This document shows, in pieces, positions 25,885 to 33,830 of a stretch of DNA of 64,000 nucleotides. The DNA lies in contig CALEMP010000204.1 of NCBI GenBank assembly GCA_937910685.1, positions 1 through 64,000 on the forward strand, in the 5' to 3' direction. The number at the start of each line of letters is the position of its first letter. The stretch's first letter is position 1. This DNA comes from an uncultured bacterium (GTDB lineage Bacteria > Planctomycetota > UBA1135 > GCA-002686595). Made by a program: the position numbers and the translations under genes. The notes under the pieces are model-generated. The model ran no database searches, had not been told where the DNA came from, and saw only the letters and a program-made list of their open reading frames with translations.

Positions 25885-27261
25885 CTAAAACGGGCTTTGC
25901 CCGACCGCTTGGGCCGGCTTGGTGGGGTAGAAGGCCATGGCCTCCACTGCACGGGTCGGGCGCGCCTCGGCGGTGATGGTGGCGTCCATCTCCCTGGCAA
26001 GGGTTCCGAGCTCGGCAACCAACTCGGCGTTCTGTCCCGCGACGTTCCACTGCTCGGAGACGTCGTGCTCAAGGTGGAAGAGTTCACCCTTTGCGAGCAG
26101 CAGCTTCCATGGTCCCCGGCGGATACCCGCCAGGTCACCCTTGGAGGTGTAGTACAGGAAGTGCTCGGTGGGGGAGGTCGCACCGGGGGCTCCGGTGAGC
26201 AGGTCGCTCACATCGTGCCCGTCGAGGATCGCCCCGGGCAGGGGCGCGCCCGCGAAGGCGGCCACGGTCGGGAGTATGTCCATGGTGGTGGCTACATCAC
26301 GCACAACCTGGCCCGCGGGAATCGTCCCGGGCCAGGAGACCACACATGGCACACGCTGACCGCCCTCCCAGTTGCTGCCCTTCCCGCCGCGAAGGAGGCC
26401 GGCCGAGCCGCCGTCGCGCTTGAACGGCAGCCAAGGGCCGTTGTCGGTGGTGAACAGGAACAGGGTGTTGTTGGTCAGGCCATGGCGCTCTAGCGCAGCA
26501 GCCAGCTGGCCCACGCTCCAGTCGATCTCCTCGATGACGTCACCGTATAGGCCCCGTGGGCTGTTGCCCTCGAACTCGGCCGAGGCATAGAGGGGGATGT
26601 GAGGCATCGAGTGGGGGACGTAGACGAAGAACGGCTCCTCTGCGTGGGCGTCGATGAAGTCCACGGCGGCCTCGGTCGCACGGCGGGTGAGGAGGCGCTG
26701 ATCAGGCTCCCACTCAACCACCTCGGACTGCTCCATCCAGGGGAGGCGGTACTTGTACTTGGTGTCCGGCCCGCGGTGGATTTGGGCCATGTCGTTGGAG
26801 TAGGGCACCCCCGCGAACACGTCGAACCCCTGGTCGGTGGGCAGGGGCCCGGGGCGGTGGCCGAGGTGCCACTTGCCGAAGCAGCCGGTCGCGTAGCCCT
26901 CTCCGCGCAGGAGGTCGGCCAGGGTGACCTCGTCCGTGTGCAGCCCGTAGTCGTAGTCCGGGAAGATCACGTGCTTGTGCATCCCGACGCGCTTGGGGTA
27001 GCAGCCCGTGAGGAGCGCTGCGCGGGATGGAGAGCACACCGGACTCGCCACGTAGAACTGGGTCAGCTTCGTGCCCCCTGCCGCGAGGGCATCCACGTGC
27101 GGGGTGTGGATGGTGGGGTGCCCGTAGCAGGACAGGTCCCCGTAGCCCTGGTCGTCGGTGAACACCAAAACAATGTTCGGCGGTCGCGAGGCATCACGAG
27201 CCGTGGGCACGGCCTGGCAGCCGAGGATGGCGAGAAGCGTGAGGAGGATGGGGCGGTGCAT
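25885..27261 (-). CDS. Type I sulfatase (formylglycine-dependent), lipoprotein signal
   Basis: This enzyme cleaves sulfate esters, probably from glycans, after export. The N-terminus has a signal with a lipobox-like LAILGC (Cys15). The metal-binding PPNIVLVFTDDQGYGDL and the active-site CxPxR as Cys76-SPSR80 mark the class; the Cys must be converted to formylglycine by a maturase not present here. FGKWHLGH and TTDNGPW are further conserved blocks. The length of 458 residues is normal. Base composition looks more GC-rich at third positions than in neighbouring genes, a possible sign of transfer. It follows the acetyltransferase gene on the same strand after 144 bases. Confidence 0.94.
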   Translation of the reverse strand: MHRPILLTLLAILGCQAVPTARDASRPPNIVLVFTDDQGYGDLSCYGHPTIHTPHVDALAAGGTKLTQFYVASPVCSPSRAALLTGCYPKRVGMHKHVIFPDYDYGLHTDEVTLADLLRGEGYATGCFGKWHLGHRPGPLPTDQGFDVFAGVPYSNDMAQIHRGPDTKYKYRLPWMEQSEVVEWEPDQRLLTRRATEAAVDFIDAHAEEPFFVYVPHSMPHIPLYASAEFEGNSPRGLYGDVIEEIDWSVGQLAAALERHGLTNNTLFLFTTDNGPWLPFKRDGGSAGLLRGGKGSNWEGGQRVPCVVSWPGTIPAGQVVRDVATTMDILPTVAAFAGAPLPGAILDGHDVSDLLTGAPGATSPTEHFLYYTSKGDLAGIRRGPWKLLLAKGELFHLEHDVSEQWNVAGQNAELVAELGTLAREMDATITAEARPTRAVEAMAFYPTKPAQAVGQSPF

Positions 27262-27405
27262 GTGGCCCAGGGTAAGGCCCCCGCCCTGGGTCAGGGCTGG
27301 AATTCGATGATCAGTGGGAGAGCGTCCGTACCGGCGTCCAGGAACGAGCGTGCCCGGTGCTGTCCAGGTGGATGTGGGCGTGGGCGTGCCCCGACGAGCC
27401 TGGCC

Positions 27406-28491
27406 CTAGACCCTTAGGAACCAGCCACGTCGATAGAGCAGCAGGAGCAGCAGCCAAAGCGTGGTCAGCGCCAATACAAGGGAGGTGACTCCCGGCGCCA
27501 CGCCCAGGGCCCGGGGAATTGATTCGAAATCGAACATTCCTTTCAGCAGGTAGGCGGTGATTGGATTCGCCCCGATCACAACTAAGGGGAAAACCCAGCT
27601 GGGACGTTTGGGACCGTCCAGCCAATAGCTCGCAACCCCGAGCAACCAAGCGCTCATCCCGGCACACAACAGGGCAAAGGACGAAGTCCAAAGGTTCTTG
27701 TTGATCGGAAAGACTTGGTGCCAAAGGCAGGCGAGGCCCACCGCTAAAATTCCCCCCAGGATCAACTTCGTTGCGCGCAGGCGATGGGACCCGGCCTGGC
27801 CCAAGAGAACTCGACCGGCGCACACACCAAGGAGCGCGGTGCCAATCGCGGGCAAGATTCCCAGTATGCCTTCCGGGTCCCGGTCGCCACGGTGCAGTCG
27901 TCCCGGGAGCCATTGTTGATCGACCCAATCGGTCAGGCTGTGTCCGGGTGCCAGATCTCCCGCGCCAAAGGTGGGTACGGGCACCCAAGTCAGCAAACCC
28001 CAGTAGCCCAAGAGAACCGTCACGATGAGGCCCGTTTGCATTCGGCGGCTCAAGTAGATCACCGCCAGGGCCGCACCGAACCAAGCCAGCCCGATGCGAC
28101 CGAGAACGCTGGCGTAGCGCAGGTCCCCACCGTTCCAGCGACCGATGTTGTTGTAGAGAATCCCCAGGAACACCAGGATCAGGGCGCGACGCACGGCGCT
28201 GAAGGCCAGGGACTTTTTAGGTGTTCCCTCCTGCAGGCGCCGCACCACCGAAAGGGGCAGGCTCACGCCAGAGAGAAACAGGAAGAGGGGGAAGACTAAG
28301 TCATAGAGCCGAAACCCATGCCAGTCCGTGTGCTCCAATTGCTGCGCGCAACCCGTGAGGAACTCCCCTCCAAAAGTCTCATGCAGCTGGCGGACAATTG
28401 CGCCGCCGCCGATGATCACCAGCATGTCGAGTCCCCTGAGGGCGTCGATAGAAACCAGCCGAGGAGCCTTCTGGGGCTTCTCCTCGCTCAC
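27406..28491 (-). CDS. HGSNAT-like/DUF5009 membrane acetyltransferase
   Basis: This 361-residue polytopic membrane protein has the signature RLVSIDALRGLDMLVIIGGG and the later DLVFPLFLFLSGVSLPLS. These belong to the heparan-alpha-glucosaminide N-acetyltransferase-like group (DUF1624/DUF5009), which moves acetyl groups across or at the membrane onto sugars. Around ten hydrophobic helices are visible. The GTG at 28491 is chosen because it overlaps the PIG-L stop as GTGA and gives the family N-terminus; the frame is open further upstream, but that part is antisense-like noise. Co-transcription with PIG-L deacetylase and GntR genes suggests action on amino-sugar glycans. Confidence 0.85.
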   Translation of the reverse strand: MSEEKPQKAPRLVSIDALRGLDMLVIIGGGAIVRQLHETFGGEFLTGCAQQLEHTDWHGFRLYDLVFPLFLFLSGVSLPLSVVRRLQEGTPKKSLAFSAVRRALILVFLGILYNNIGRWNGGDLRYASVLGRIGLAWFGAALAVIYLSRRMQTGLIVTVLLGYWGLLTWVPVPTFGAGDLAPGHSLTDWVDQQWLPGRLHRGDRDPEGILGILPAIGTALLGVCAGRVLLGQAGSHRLRATKLILGGILAVGLACLWHQVFPINKNLWTSSFALLCAGMSAWLLGVASYWLDGPKRPSWVFPLVVIGANPITAYLLKGMFDFESIPRALGVAPGVTSLVLALTTLWLLLLLLYRRGWFLRV

Positions 28492-29477
28492 GGCTTGTCC
28501 TTGTGGATTTGGGTGGAGCGGGCGTTGGTGCCAGCGCTCTCTGTGTAGTCGGGGACTTGAAAGGTCGGCTTGCGCAGCAGGTCGAGCCAAGCCTGGGCTC
28601 GCTGGCTGGCGTCCCCGGGAGAAGCGGCCAGGACCCAGTAGTCCTCCACGTCGTAGGAACCGACCATCATTTGCAGGGTGCCCTGGGAGCGGTGTTCGGC
28701 CATGGACCACAGGATTGGAATCGTGTAGTCCAGGCGCTCCCGGTGTCCGAAGCGTGTGCGGCGGTTGAAGCTAAAGGGACCTGCTGTCACCTGGGTCAAT
28801 TGCTTGTGCGCCAGACCCTCCGGGGTCTTTGGCTCTTCTTCCTGGAGCCGGCCCGTGGGCACCAAGAGCACAGGCCTCTGATCTTCGGGCATGTGGGCAA
28901 TCGCCTGGGCCGCCAGCAAGGTCGTCGCTTGGTGGTGGGCGTGGGTCGTGCTGGAGGGGGCGAGGGTCAAGAGTAGGTCATAGCGCCCCCGGTCCAATTG
29001 ATCCTTCAAGCGCTCACGCACGAGCTCCAGGTCCCAGGGTCCCTCGCTTTCGATGAGCACTTCCCCAAGGTCGGTGGTGTAGCGATGGTCTTGCTCACCA
29101 AGCATCAGGAGGTCGTGGACCCCTAGCCAGCCAAGGGCGCGGGTGAGTTCCTCTTCCCGAATGCGCGGCAGGTGTTCGCGGCCCACCTCTTCCTGGGTCA
29201 GATCCAAACCGTGCTCACGCTGGGCCAGGGTTGAGTACTTGAAGCCGCCTTCCCCGTTGGTGACGCAGATCACATCCACGAGACTGCCGTGCTCCACTGC
29301 GCTGGCAAAGAGCGCACCGGCAAAGGCTGATTCGTCATCCGGATGGGCGATCACAGCCAGGATGCGCGGTCCCGCGCCTTCCTGGCTGGCGCCGATGGAA
29401 ATGCGTTTGGGGTAGGGCCGAAGTGGGGTGCAGGCGCAGCAGCAAAAGGCCGCAAGCAGGAGGGCGTATCGTTTCAT
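28488..29477 (-). CDS. PIG-L/LmbE family deacetylase, lipoprotein
   Basis: This zinc-dependent N-acetyl sugar deacetylase family is marked by AVIAHPDDE (His45, Asp47-Asp48) near the start of the fold and by the THAHHQAT segment as the further metal ligand region. The N-terminus (LLLAAFCCCACTPL) is a lipoprotein-type signal, so the enzyme probably acts in the envelope. The length of 329 residues is usual. Its start overlaps the GntR stop by four bases, and its stop overlaps the acetyltransferase start, so the three genes form a tight operon. The substrate is unknown; GlcNAc-containing glycans are the family norm. Confidence 0.9.
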   Translation of the reverse strand: MKRYALLLAAFCCCACTPLRPYPKRISIGASQEGAGPRILAVIAHPDDESAFAGALFASAVEHGSLVDVICVTNGEGGFKYSTLAQREHGLDLTQEEVGREHLPRIREEELTRALGWLGVHDLLMLGEQDHRYTTDLGEVLIESEGPWDLELVRERLKDQLDRGRYDLLLTLAPSSTTHAHHQATTLLAAQAIAHMPEDQRPVLLVPTGRLQEEEPKTPEGLAHKQLTQVTAGPFSFNRRTRFGHRERLDYTIPILWSMAEHRSQGTLQMMVGSYDVEDYWVLAASPGDASQRAQAWLDLLRKPTFQVPDYTESAGTNARSTQIHKDKP

Positions 29478-30205
29478 GGGGTCCGGGGATATTCCTCTTC
29501 TTCTCGCGCTTGGCGGTCGTACCAGGCCAAGAGGTGTTTTTTGGCAGTCGCGATGTGCTGCAACATCCAGACCTTTGCACCATCGGCGTCACCCCGTTCC
29601 AAGTGTTGCACGAGGGTCAAGTGCTCGCGCCAGGTGGTGGCGGCGGTGCGCAGGTTGAGGATGCCGTGGCCCGCACGCTGGGGCCCAAAGAGAAGGGCCA
29701 TCAACTGCAGTTCCCCCGCGATGCGCATCAACCAAATGTTGTCCGCTGCCTGCAAGATCAAGCCATGGAAGGCCTCTTCCAACTCAATCCAGTGGTGCCA
29801 TTGGTCCGGGGTGGCCGTATGGTCGGGGGAGTCCCGGATTTTCCGTGCGAGGTCGTGGAACCGGTCACACAATCGGTGGGCCTGGCCCAATTCCTCGGAG
29901 GTCATGTGCTCGGCCGCTCGTGCGGCGGCGAAGGGCTCCAGGGTTTCGCGCAGGTCGAACAGTTGTTCGAGTTCCCGTCGGTCGATGCGGCGCACATAGG
30001 CCCCAGCGCCGCGGATGTATTCCACCAACCCCTCGGAAGCCAATTGGTTGATCGCTTCGCGGACGGGGGTGAAGCTGATGCCGATCTCCGCGGCCAGGGT
30101 CCGGTTCACCAGCCGGTGTCCAGGCAGCAGTTCCCCGCGCCCGAGTTTGGCTCGGATAGCACGGTAGGCCTTTTCGGTCAGGGTTTTGCGGAGAGGATGG
30201 TCCAA
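29474..30205 (-). CDS. GntR-family (FadR subgroup) transcriptional regulator
   Basis: The product has an N-terminal winged helix (LTEKAYRAIRAKLGRGELLPG, then AAEIGISFTPVREAINQLASEGLV) and a C-terminal FCD-type all-helical ligand domain (LFDLRETLEPFAAARAAE, then HWIELEEAFHGLIL). The total is about 243 residues from TTG at 30205. The frame is open to 30427, but that extra part runs through the terminator hairpin at 30241-30273 and is not regulator-like. As first gene of the operon with PIG-L and the acetyltransferase, it probably controls its own operon in response to a sugar acid or related metabolite. The start codon is the least certain point. Confidence 0.88.
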   Translation of the reverse strand: MDHPLRKTLTEKAYRAIRAKLGRGELLPGHRLVNRTLAAEIGISFTPVREAINQLASEGLVEYIRGAGAYVRRIDRRELEQLFDLRETLEPFAAARAAEHMTSEELGQAHRLCDRFHDLARKIRDSPDHTATPDQWHHWIELEEAFHGLILQAADNIWLMRIAGELQLMALLFGPQRAGHGILNLRTAATTWREHLTLVQHLERGDADGAKVWMLQHIATAKKHLLAWYDRQAREEEEYPRTP

Positions 30206-30236
30206 GGTTCCATTCTGGCATGTCTGGGGGGCATGC

Positions 30237-30273
30237 AAAACCCCGCTGCCCCCGGGATCCGGGGGCAGCGGGG
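30237..30273 (-). terminator. Intrinsic terminator of the selenoprotein gene
   Basis: Bases 30241-30255 and 30259-30273 form a perfect 15-bp GC-rich stem with the loop GAT. Read on the minus strand, the stem is followed by TTTT (complement of 30237-30240). It lies 48 bases beyond the stop of the minus-strand gene at 30321, so it ends that transcript before the GntR operon. Confidence 0.85.
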
Positions 30274-30320
30274 CTGCGGGCAAGAGGTCCCTAGGACCGG
30301 GTCGATGCCCCGAACAGGGT

Positions 30321-31430
30321 TCAGCGGCCGCCTGTTTCGAGGGCTTTTTCTGCCAGGGGAACAAGTTCCTTGAGGGCCTCGTCGAGGAGATCCCCGCGCA
30401 GGCCCTTGTGCCGAATGACCCCTTCATGGTCGATCAGGTAAAGGGTCGGCCAACCACTGACGTTCCACTGGGTGGAAATCGGGCCACTGGTGCTGCCGCC
30501 GTTCCAGAAGGAGCGCCAGGTAATGGATTCTTCAAGGATGCGTTCTTTCAGGACCTCGCGGTCCTTGTCAGAGTTGACTCCAATGATGGCAAAGGGACGT
30601 GAAGCATATTCACTCACGAGCGACCGCTCGTGTGGGTACATAGCCCGGCAGGGGCCTCACCAGTCGCCCCAGAAATCCAGCAAGACCACCTTGCCACGAT
30701 AGTCGGACAGCTTGAAGACAACTCCGTCCACGTCTTCGTTCTCGATCTCGGGTACGGTCATACCTACTTGCAGGTTCCGCATGACGTAGAGCTCGCCCGT
30801 GGCTTTCTTGCCCAATACCAAACGGCCGTCATAGTGCGTGACATCGCTGTAGTCAGCGATGACCTTTTCCAGCAGCTTGACTCCGCGTTCGCGGGTCAGG
30901 GGGTCCTTACCGAGAATGATTCCAGCGGACAGGGTCGCACAGCCCTGCACATCGTGGTGGGGGCTTTTTTCCGCGATGGTCAAGAGACCCGGGACCATAT
31001 CCGCGGTTCCCCTGCTGAGGTTCATGGCAACATCCTTGAGCTGCTCGCTTTCGATGTGGTGCTCGGCCAAGAGCGCAAAGGCCTGGGCCGAGGGACTGAT
31101 GCCCTCCGAGGTGTAGGCTCGCATGATCCAGGTGAGTGCCTTGAAGGCGCCATCCCCGGCGGGCTCTGTTTCGACGAGACCGAAGAGGTTCTTCACTGCG
31201 TCGTCGGCCGTGGGCCGATTTTCCAGGGCGGCTTCACGCCCGGCGTCGTCTTCGGCGGCTCGGTAGGTTGCGACCCAGGTTTCAAAGAGGGTGTCGAAGT
31301 TGCTGATTTCCGCCTCCACCGCTTCGGTGATGTCGAGGCGCAGGCTCGCGGACGAGACCAGCAACGGTGGGGAAAGGTGCCCAGGGCTGAAGGTGCCCGT
31401 GAAGAAAAGGAGGGGCAGGGTAAGAATCAT
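30321..31430 (-). CDS. TlpA/thioredoxin-like selenoprotein (UGPC active site), UGA read as Sec
   Basis: The gene reads through one in-frame TGA at 30657-30659 (minus strand). Upstream is a 257-residue segment: a signal peptide (LPLLFFTGTFS), a helical region of unknown type, then a TlpA/AhpC-like start (VGMTVPEIENEDVDG, YRGKVVLLDFWGDW). Downstream, GPCRAMYPHERSLV and 100 more residues complete the thioredoxin fold, including the cis-Pro region VSGWPTLYLID. The TGA therefore replaces the first cysteine of WCGPC and gives Sec258-Gly-Pro-Cys261, 369 residues in all. The frame stays open for 112 codons. TGA is used as a normal stop elsewhere (serS, gspJ), so the code is not globally altered. A SECIS-like hairpin follows the TGA. 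GGAG precedes the ATG at nine bases. It is probably an exported thiol/selenol oxidoreductase. A nonsense mutation is the alternative. Confidence 0.85.
30615..30632 (-). promoter_or_regulatory. Putative bacterial SECIS hairpin
   Basis: On the minus strand CACGAGC pairs perfectly with GCTCGTG (7 bp) around the loop GGTC. The loop lies 31 bases after the TGA at 30659-30657, inside the roughly 16-37 base window known for bacterial SECIS elements. Its GG start fits the requirement for a G at the tip; the E. coli fdhF element also carries GGUC in its apical loop. It would recruit SelB with Sec-tRNA to recode the UGA. Confidence 0.75.
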
Positions 31431-31621
31431 AGATGTTGTCTCCGTGGGTTTTCCGCCCTGAAGGGACGGTTGGGTGGTTCAGCCTAAGGGCGTGGAGCCC
31501 TCGGCGGGAAGGGGTTTGGCAAATGCCCAGGGGCTGCCGGGGTTGGAGTGCCCGGGAGTGTCTCTGGCCTAGGGTTGCTTCCCTCTGATCGAGAGAAGTC
31601 AGCCCCGTGAAGCGTCGCTCG

Positions 31622-32536
31622 TCAGCGTCCACCTAAAAAGTCATCCGCCGCCCGGTAGGCGTCGATCACAGCACGCTCGCCTTCTTTGCCCTCGCGGCTG
31701 TTTTCATGTTCCATGCCGAGCACGCCCTCAAACTTGCGGTCGTGGATGCGCTTGAAGATGTTCTTGTAGTTCACCTCGCCGGTGCCCGGTTCCTTGCGCC
31801 CCGGGTTGTCCCCGGTCTGGAAGTAGCCGATCTCGTCCCAGCAACGCTCGATGTTGGGGATCAGGTTGCCCTCGGAGATGGCCTGGTGGTAGATGTCGAA
31901 GAGCACCTTGACCGAGGGCGAGTTCACCGCCTTGCACAGCATGTAGGCGTGGTCCGAGCGCTCGAGGAACATGCCCGGGTGATTGCGGAAGTTGAGCGGC
32001 TCGAGCACCATCACCAGCCCATGGGGCTCGAGCACCTCGGCGCCCCTGCGCAGCATCTCGATCGCGTTCGCGTCCTGAAAGCCCTGACGCTGGTTGGTCG
32101 CCTGGTTGCCCAGGACCGCGGTCATCCAGGTCGCGCCGCAGCGCTTGGCGGTCTCGACGGCGCCCTTCAGCTCGTCGACGAAGGACTGCACCATCTTCTT
32201 CTTGCCTGAGGTGAAGGACTCGTTCCAGGCGGTATTCCAGTTGCAGACGAACACGCCCATCTGCAATCCGAGCCGCTGCATCGCGGCGCCGAGCTGCTTC
32301 TGCTGCTCGGGGGACTTGCGCCCCATGCCGTTGTCCTCCCAGGCCGTGAAGCCCTCGGCTCGCGCGAACTCGAGCTGCGCCACCGGGTCACCGCCGGCGT
32401 GGTGCTTGAACATGCCGAAGTGGGGGGCATAGGGCAGATTGAAGGGCTCGCCTCGGGAGCTGCGGGTCATGGAGGCTGCTGGGGATGTGAGGAGGGGGCT
32501 CGCCAAGCTGGCGGCCAAGAGTTGGCGTCTTTGCAT
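31622..32536 (-). CDS. Exported TIM-barrel hydroxypyruvate isomerase-like protein
   Basis: This 304-residue protein begins with a twin-arginine-type signal (MQRRQLLAASLASPLL) and continues as a xylose-isomerase-like TIM barrel. It shows the metal-site and barrel blocks typical of the hydroxypyruvate isomerase group: MVLEPLNFR, VKVLFDIYHQAISEG, and the closing FEGVLGMEHENSREGKEGE. It would interconvert small keto/aldo sugars or sugar acids, probably in the periplasm. The composition is visibly richer in GC and in C-ending codons than the flanking genes, which may reflect transfer. The nearest gene on its strand is the selenoprotein gene, 191 bases downstream, with no clear link. Confidence 0.85.
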   Translation of the reverse strand: MQRRQLLAASLASPLLTSPAASMTRSSRGEPFNLPYAPHFGMFKHHAGGDPVAQLEFARAEGFTAWEDNGMGRKSPEQQKQLGAAMQRLGLQMGVFVCNWNTAWNESFTSGKKKMVQSFVDELKGAVETAKRCGATWMTAVLGNQATNQRQGFQDANAIEMLRRGAEVLEPHGLVMVLEPLNFRNHPGMFLERSDHAYMLCKAVNSPSVKVLFDIYHQAISEGNLIPNIERCWDEIGYFQTGDNPGRKEPGTGEVNYKNIFKRIHDRKFEGVLGMEHENSREGKEGERAVIDAYRAADDFLGGR

Positions 32537-32648
32537 GGGCCTAGCCTAGCTCCAACCGCACGCTTTGAGTGCTCGGATTCGCTCATCGCAAGAATCGCCC
32601 GTCCTGCTCGGCAACTTCCACCCCGTAAGCGGGTAACCTGCTGCTCCT

Positions 32649-33830
32649 ATGATCGAGGTTTCAGAACTCACCAGGCGCTACGGGCGCCATACTGCCGTGG
32701 ACCAGGTCTCGTTCCACCTAGACGCGGGCGAGGTCGTGGGCTTGCTGGGCCCCAACGGCGCCGGCAAGACCACCATTATGCGGATCCTGGCTGGATTCTT
32801 GCCTGCCACTTCCGCCGCGCGCTTGGAAGTCTGTGGGCACGACGTGCTGAGGGACTCCTTGAAGGTGCGCGAGTCCATTGGCTATCTGCCGGAATCGGTC
32901 CCCCTTTATCGGGACATGCGCGTGCAGGAGATGCTCGACTTTCACGGTCGCTTGCATCGCATGGGCCGCAGTGATCGCCAGCGGCGCAGTGCCGAGGTAC
33001 TGGACCGCGTGGGAGTGTCCGATCGCTCTCGTCAATTGGTGGGGACTCTTTCCAGGGGCCTGCGCCAGCGGGTGGGCCTAGCGGTGGCGCTCTTGCCCGA
33101 GCCTCCCGTGCTGATTTTGGATGAACCCACCAGCGGTCTCGATCCCTTGCAACGCCGAGAGGTGCGGAGCCTCGTGCGCGAGTTGTCCGATGAACATACG
33201 GTTTTGGTTTCCTCCCATATTCTGGCCGAGGTCGAGTCCATGTGCTCACGGGTCTTGGTCATGGCCGAGGGGCACCTGATCGCCGACGGCACCCGCGAGC
33301 AACTCGAGCAACAGCTTGGTGGCAGCGCGGGGGTGAGGCTTGAGGCCTATGTGGGACTCGACCCCGAAGCAGCCGTGGAATTGCTGAAGAGTTTGCCGGG
33401 AGTAACCGCTGTTGCTCTGGGCGAGCGCCTTGGCATCCATCATGGCTTCGTGATTGAAGGGGAAGGAGACCTGCGTGAAGACGTGGGGGCCCTCGCCGCA
33501 CAGGAAGGTTGGGCCCTGCGAGAACTGTCCTCGCAAAAACGCAGCCTAGAGGATGTGTTCGCCCAGTTGGTGTCTGGCAACGTGGCTGATATCTCGGCGG
33601 CCAAAGCGGATGCGCCTGCCACACCGGTGGAACCCATTGATAACGGCGGGCTCATGCAATTGATGCCTGATTCTGGATTCAACGCAAGTGCCAAAGCGCC
33701 CCCCGCGAAGAAGATGATCTACAGCCTGAACCCTTTTGATCAGGGAACCAGTCGCGAGCTCGGAGCTCCCATGGAAATCGAAGACCCCACGGGGAACGTA
33801 AAAGGTGACGAGCCCGGAGATCCCTCATGA
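32649..33830 (+). CDS. ABC transporter ATPase, GldA-like (copy 1)
   Basis: This nucleotide-binding subunit shows Walker A GPNGAGKTT, signature LSRGLRQRVGLAVALLPEPP, Walker B VLILDEPTSGLDP and the H-loop VLVSSHIL. At 393 residues it carries a C-terminal extension of about 80 residues beyond the usual domain, which is Pro/Ala/Asp-rich and likely disordered. It overlaps the permease start by four bases. It powers a four-gene ABC-2 system with GldG-like and DUF4340 partners; a paralogous ATPase is at 62184-63206. In gliding Bacteroidota the GldAFG complex is needed for motility, but elsewhere the substrate is unknown. Confidence 0.93.
   Translation: MIEVSELTRRYGRHTAVDQVSFHLDAGEVVGLLGPNGAGKTTIMRILAGFLPATSAARLEVCGHDVLRDSLKVRESIGYLPESVPLYRDMRVQEMLDFHGRLHRMGRSDRQRRSAEVLDRVGVSDRSRQLVGTLSRGLRQRVGLAVALLPEPPVLILDEPTSGLDPLQRREVRSLVRELSDEHTVLVSSHILAEVESMCSRVLVMAEGHLIADGTREQLEQQLGGSAGVRLEAYVGLDPEAAVELLKSLPGVTAVALGERLGIHHGFVIEGEGDLREDVGALAAQEGWALRELSSQKRSLEDVFAQLVSGNVADISAAKADAPATPVEPIDNGGLMQLMPDSGFNASAKAPPAKKMIYSLNPFDQGTSRELGAPMEIEDPTGNVKGDEPGDPS

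Noticed and set aside
29423-30373. Plus-strand frame opposite the GntR gene
   Set aside because: The GntR protein has clear domains and operon overlaps; the opposite frame is featureless.
30206-30427. N-terminal extension of the GntR regulator
   Set aside because: It would run through the perfect terminator hairpin at 30241-30273 and encodes Pro/Gly/Arg-rich sequence unlike any regulator N-terminus.
30657-30659. Interpretation of the in-frame TGA as a nonsense mutation giving a pseudogene
   Set aside because: The position coincides exactly with a redox Cys, the reading frame downstream is fully kept, a SECIS-like hairpin follows, and a terminator and ribosome-binding site are intact. It remains the main alternative.
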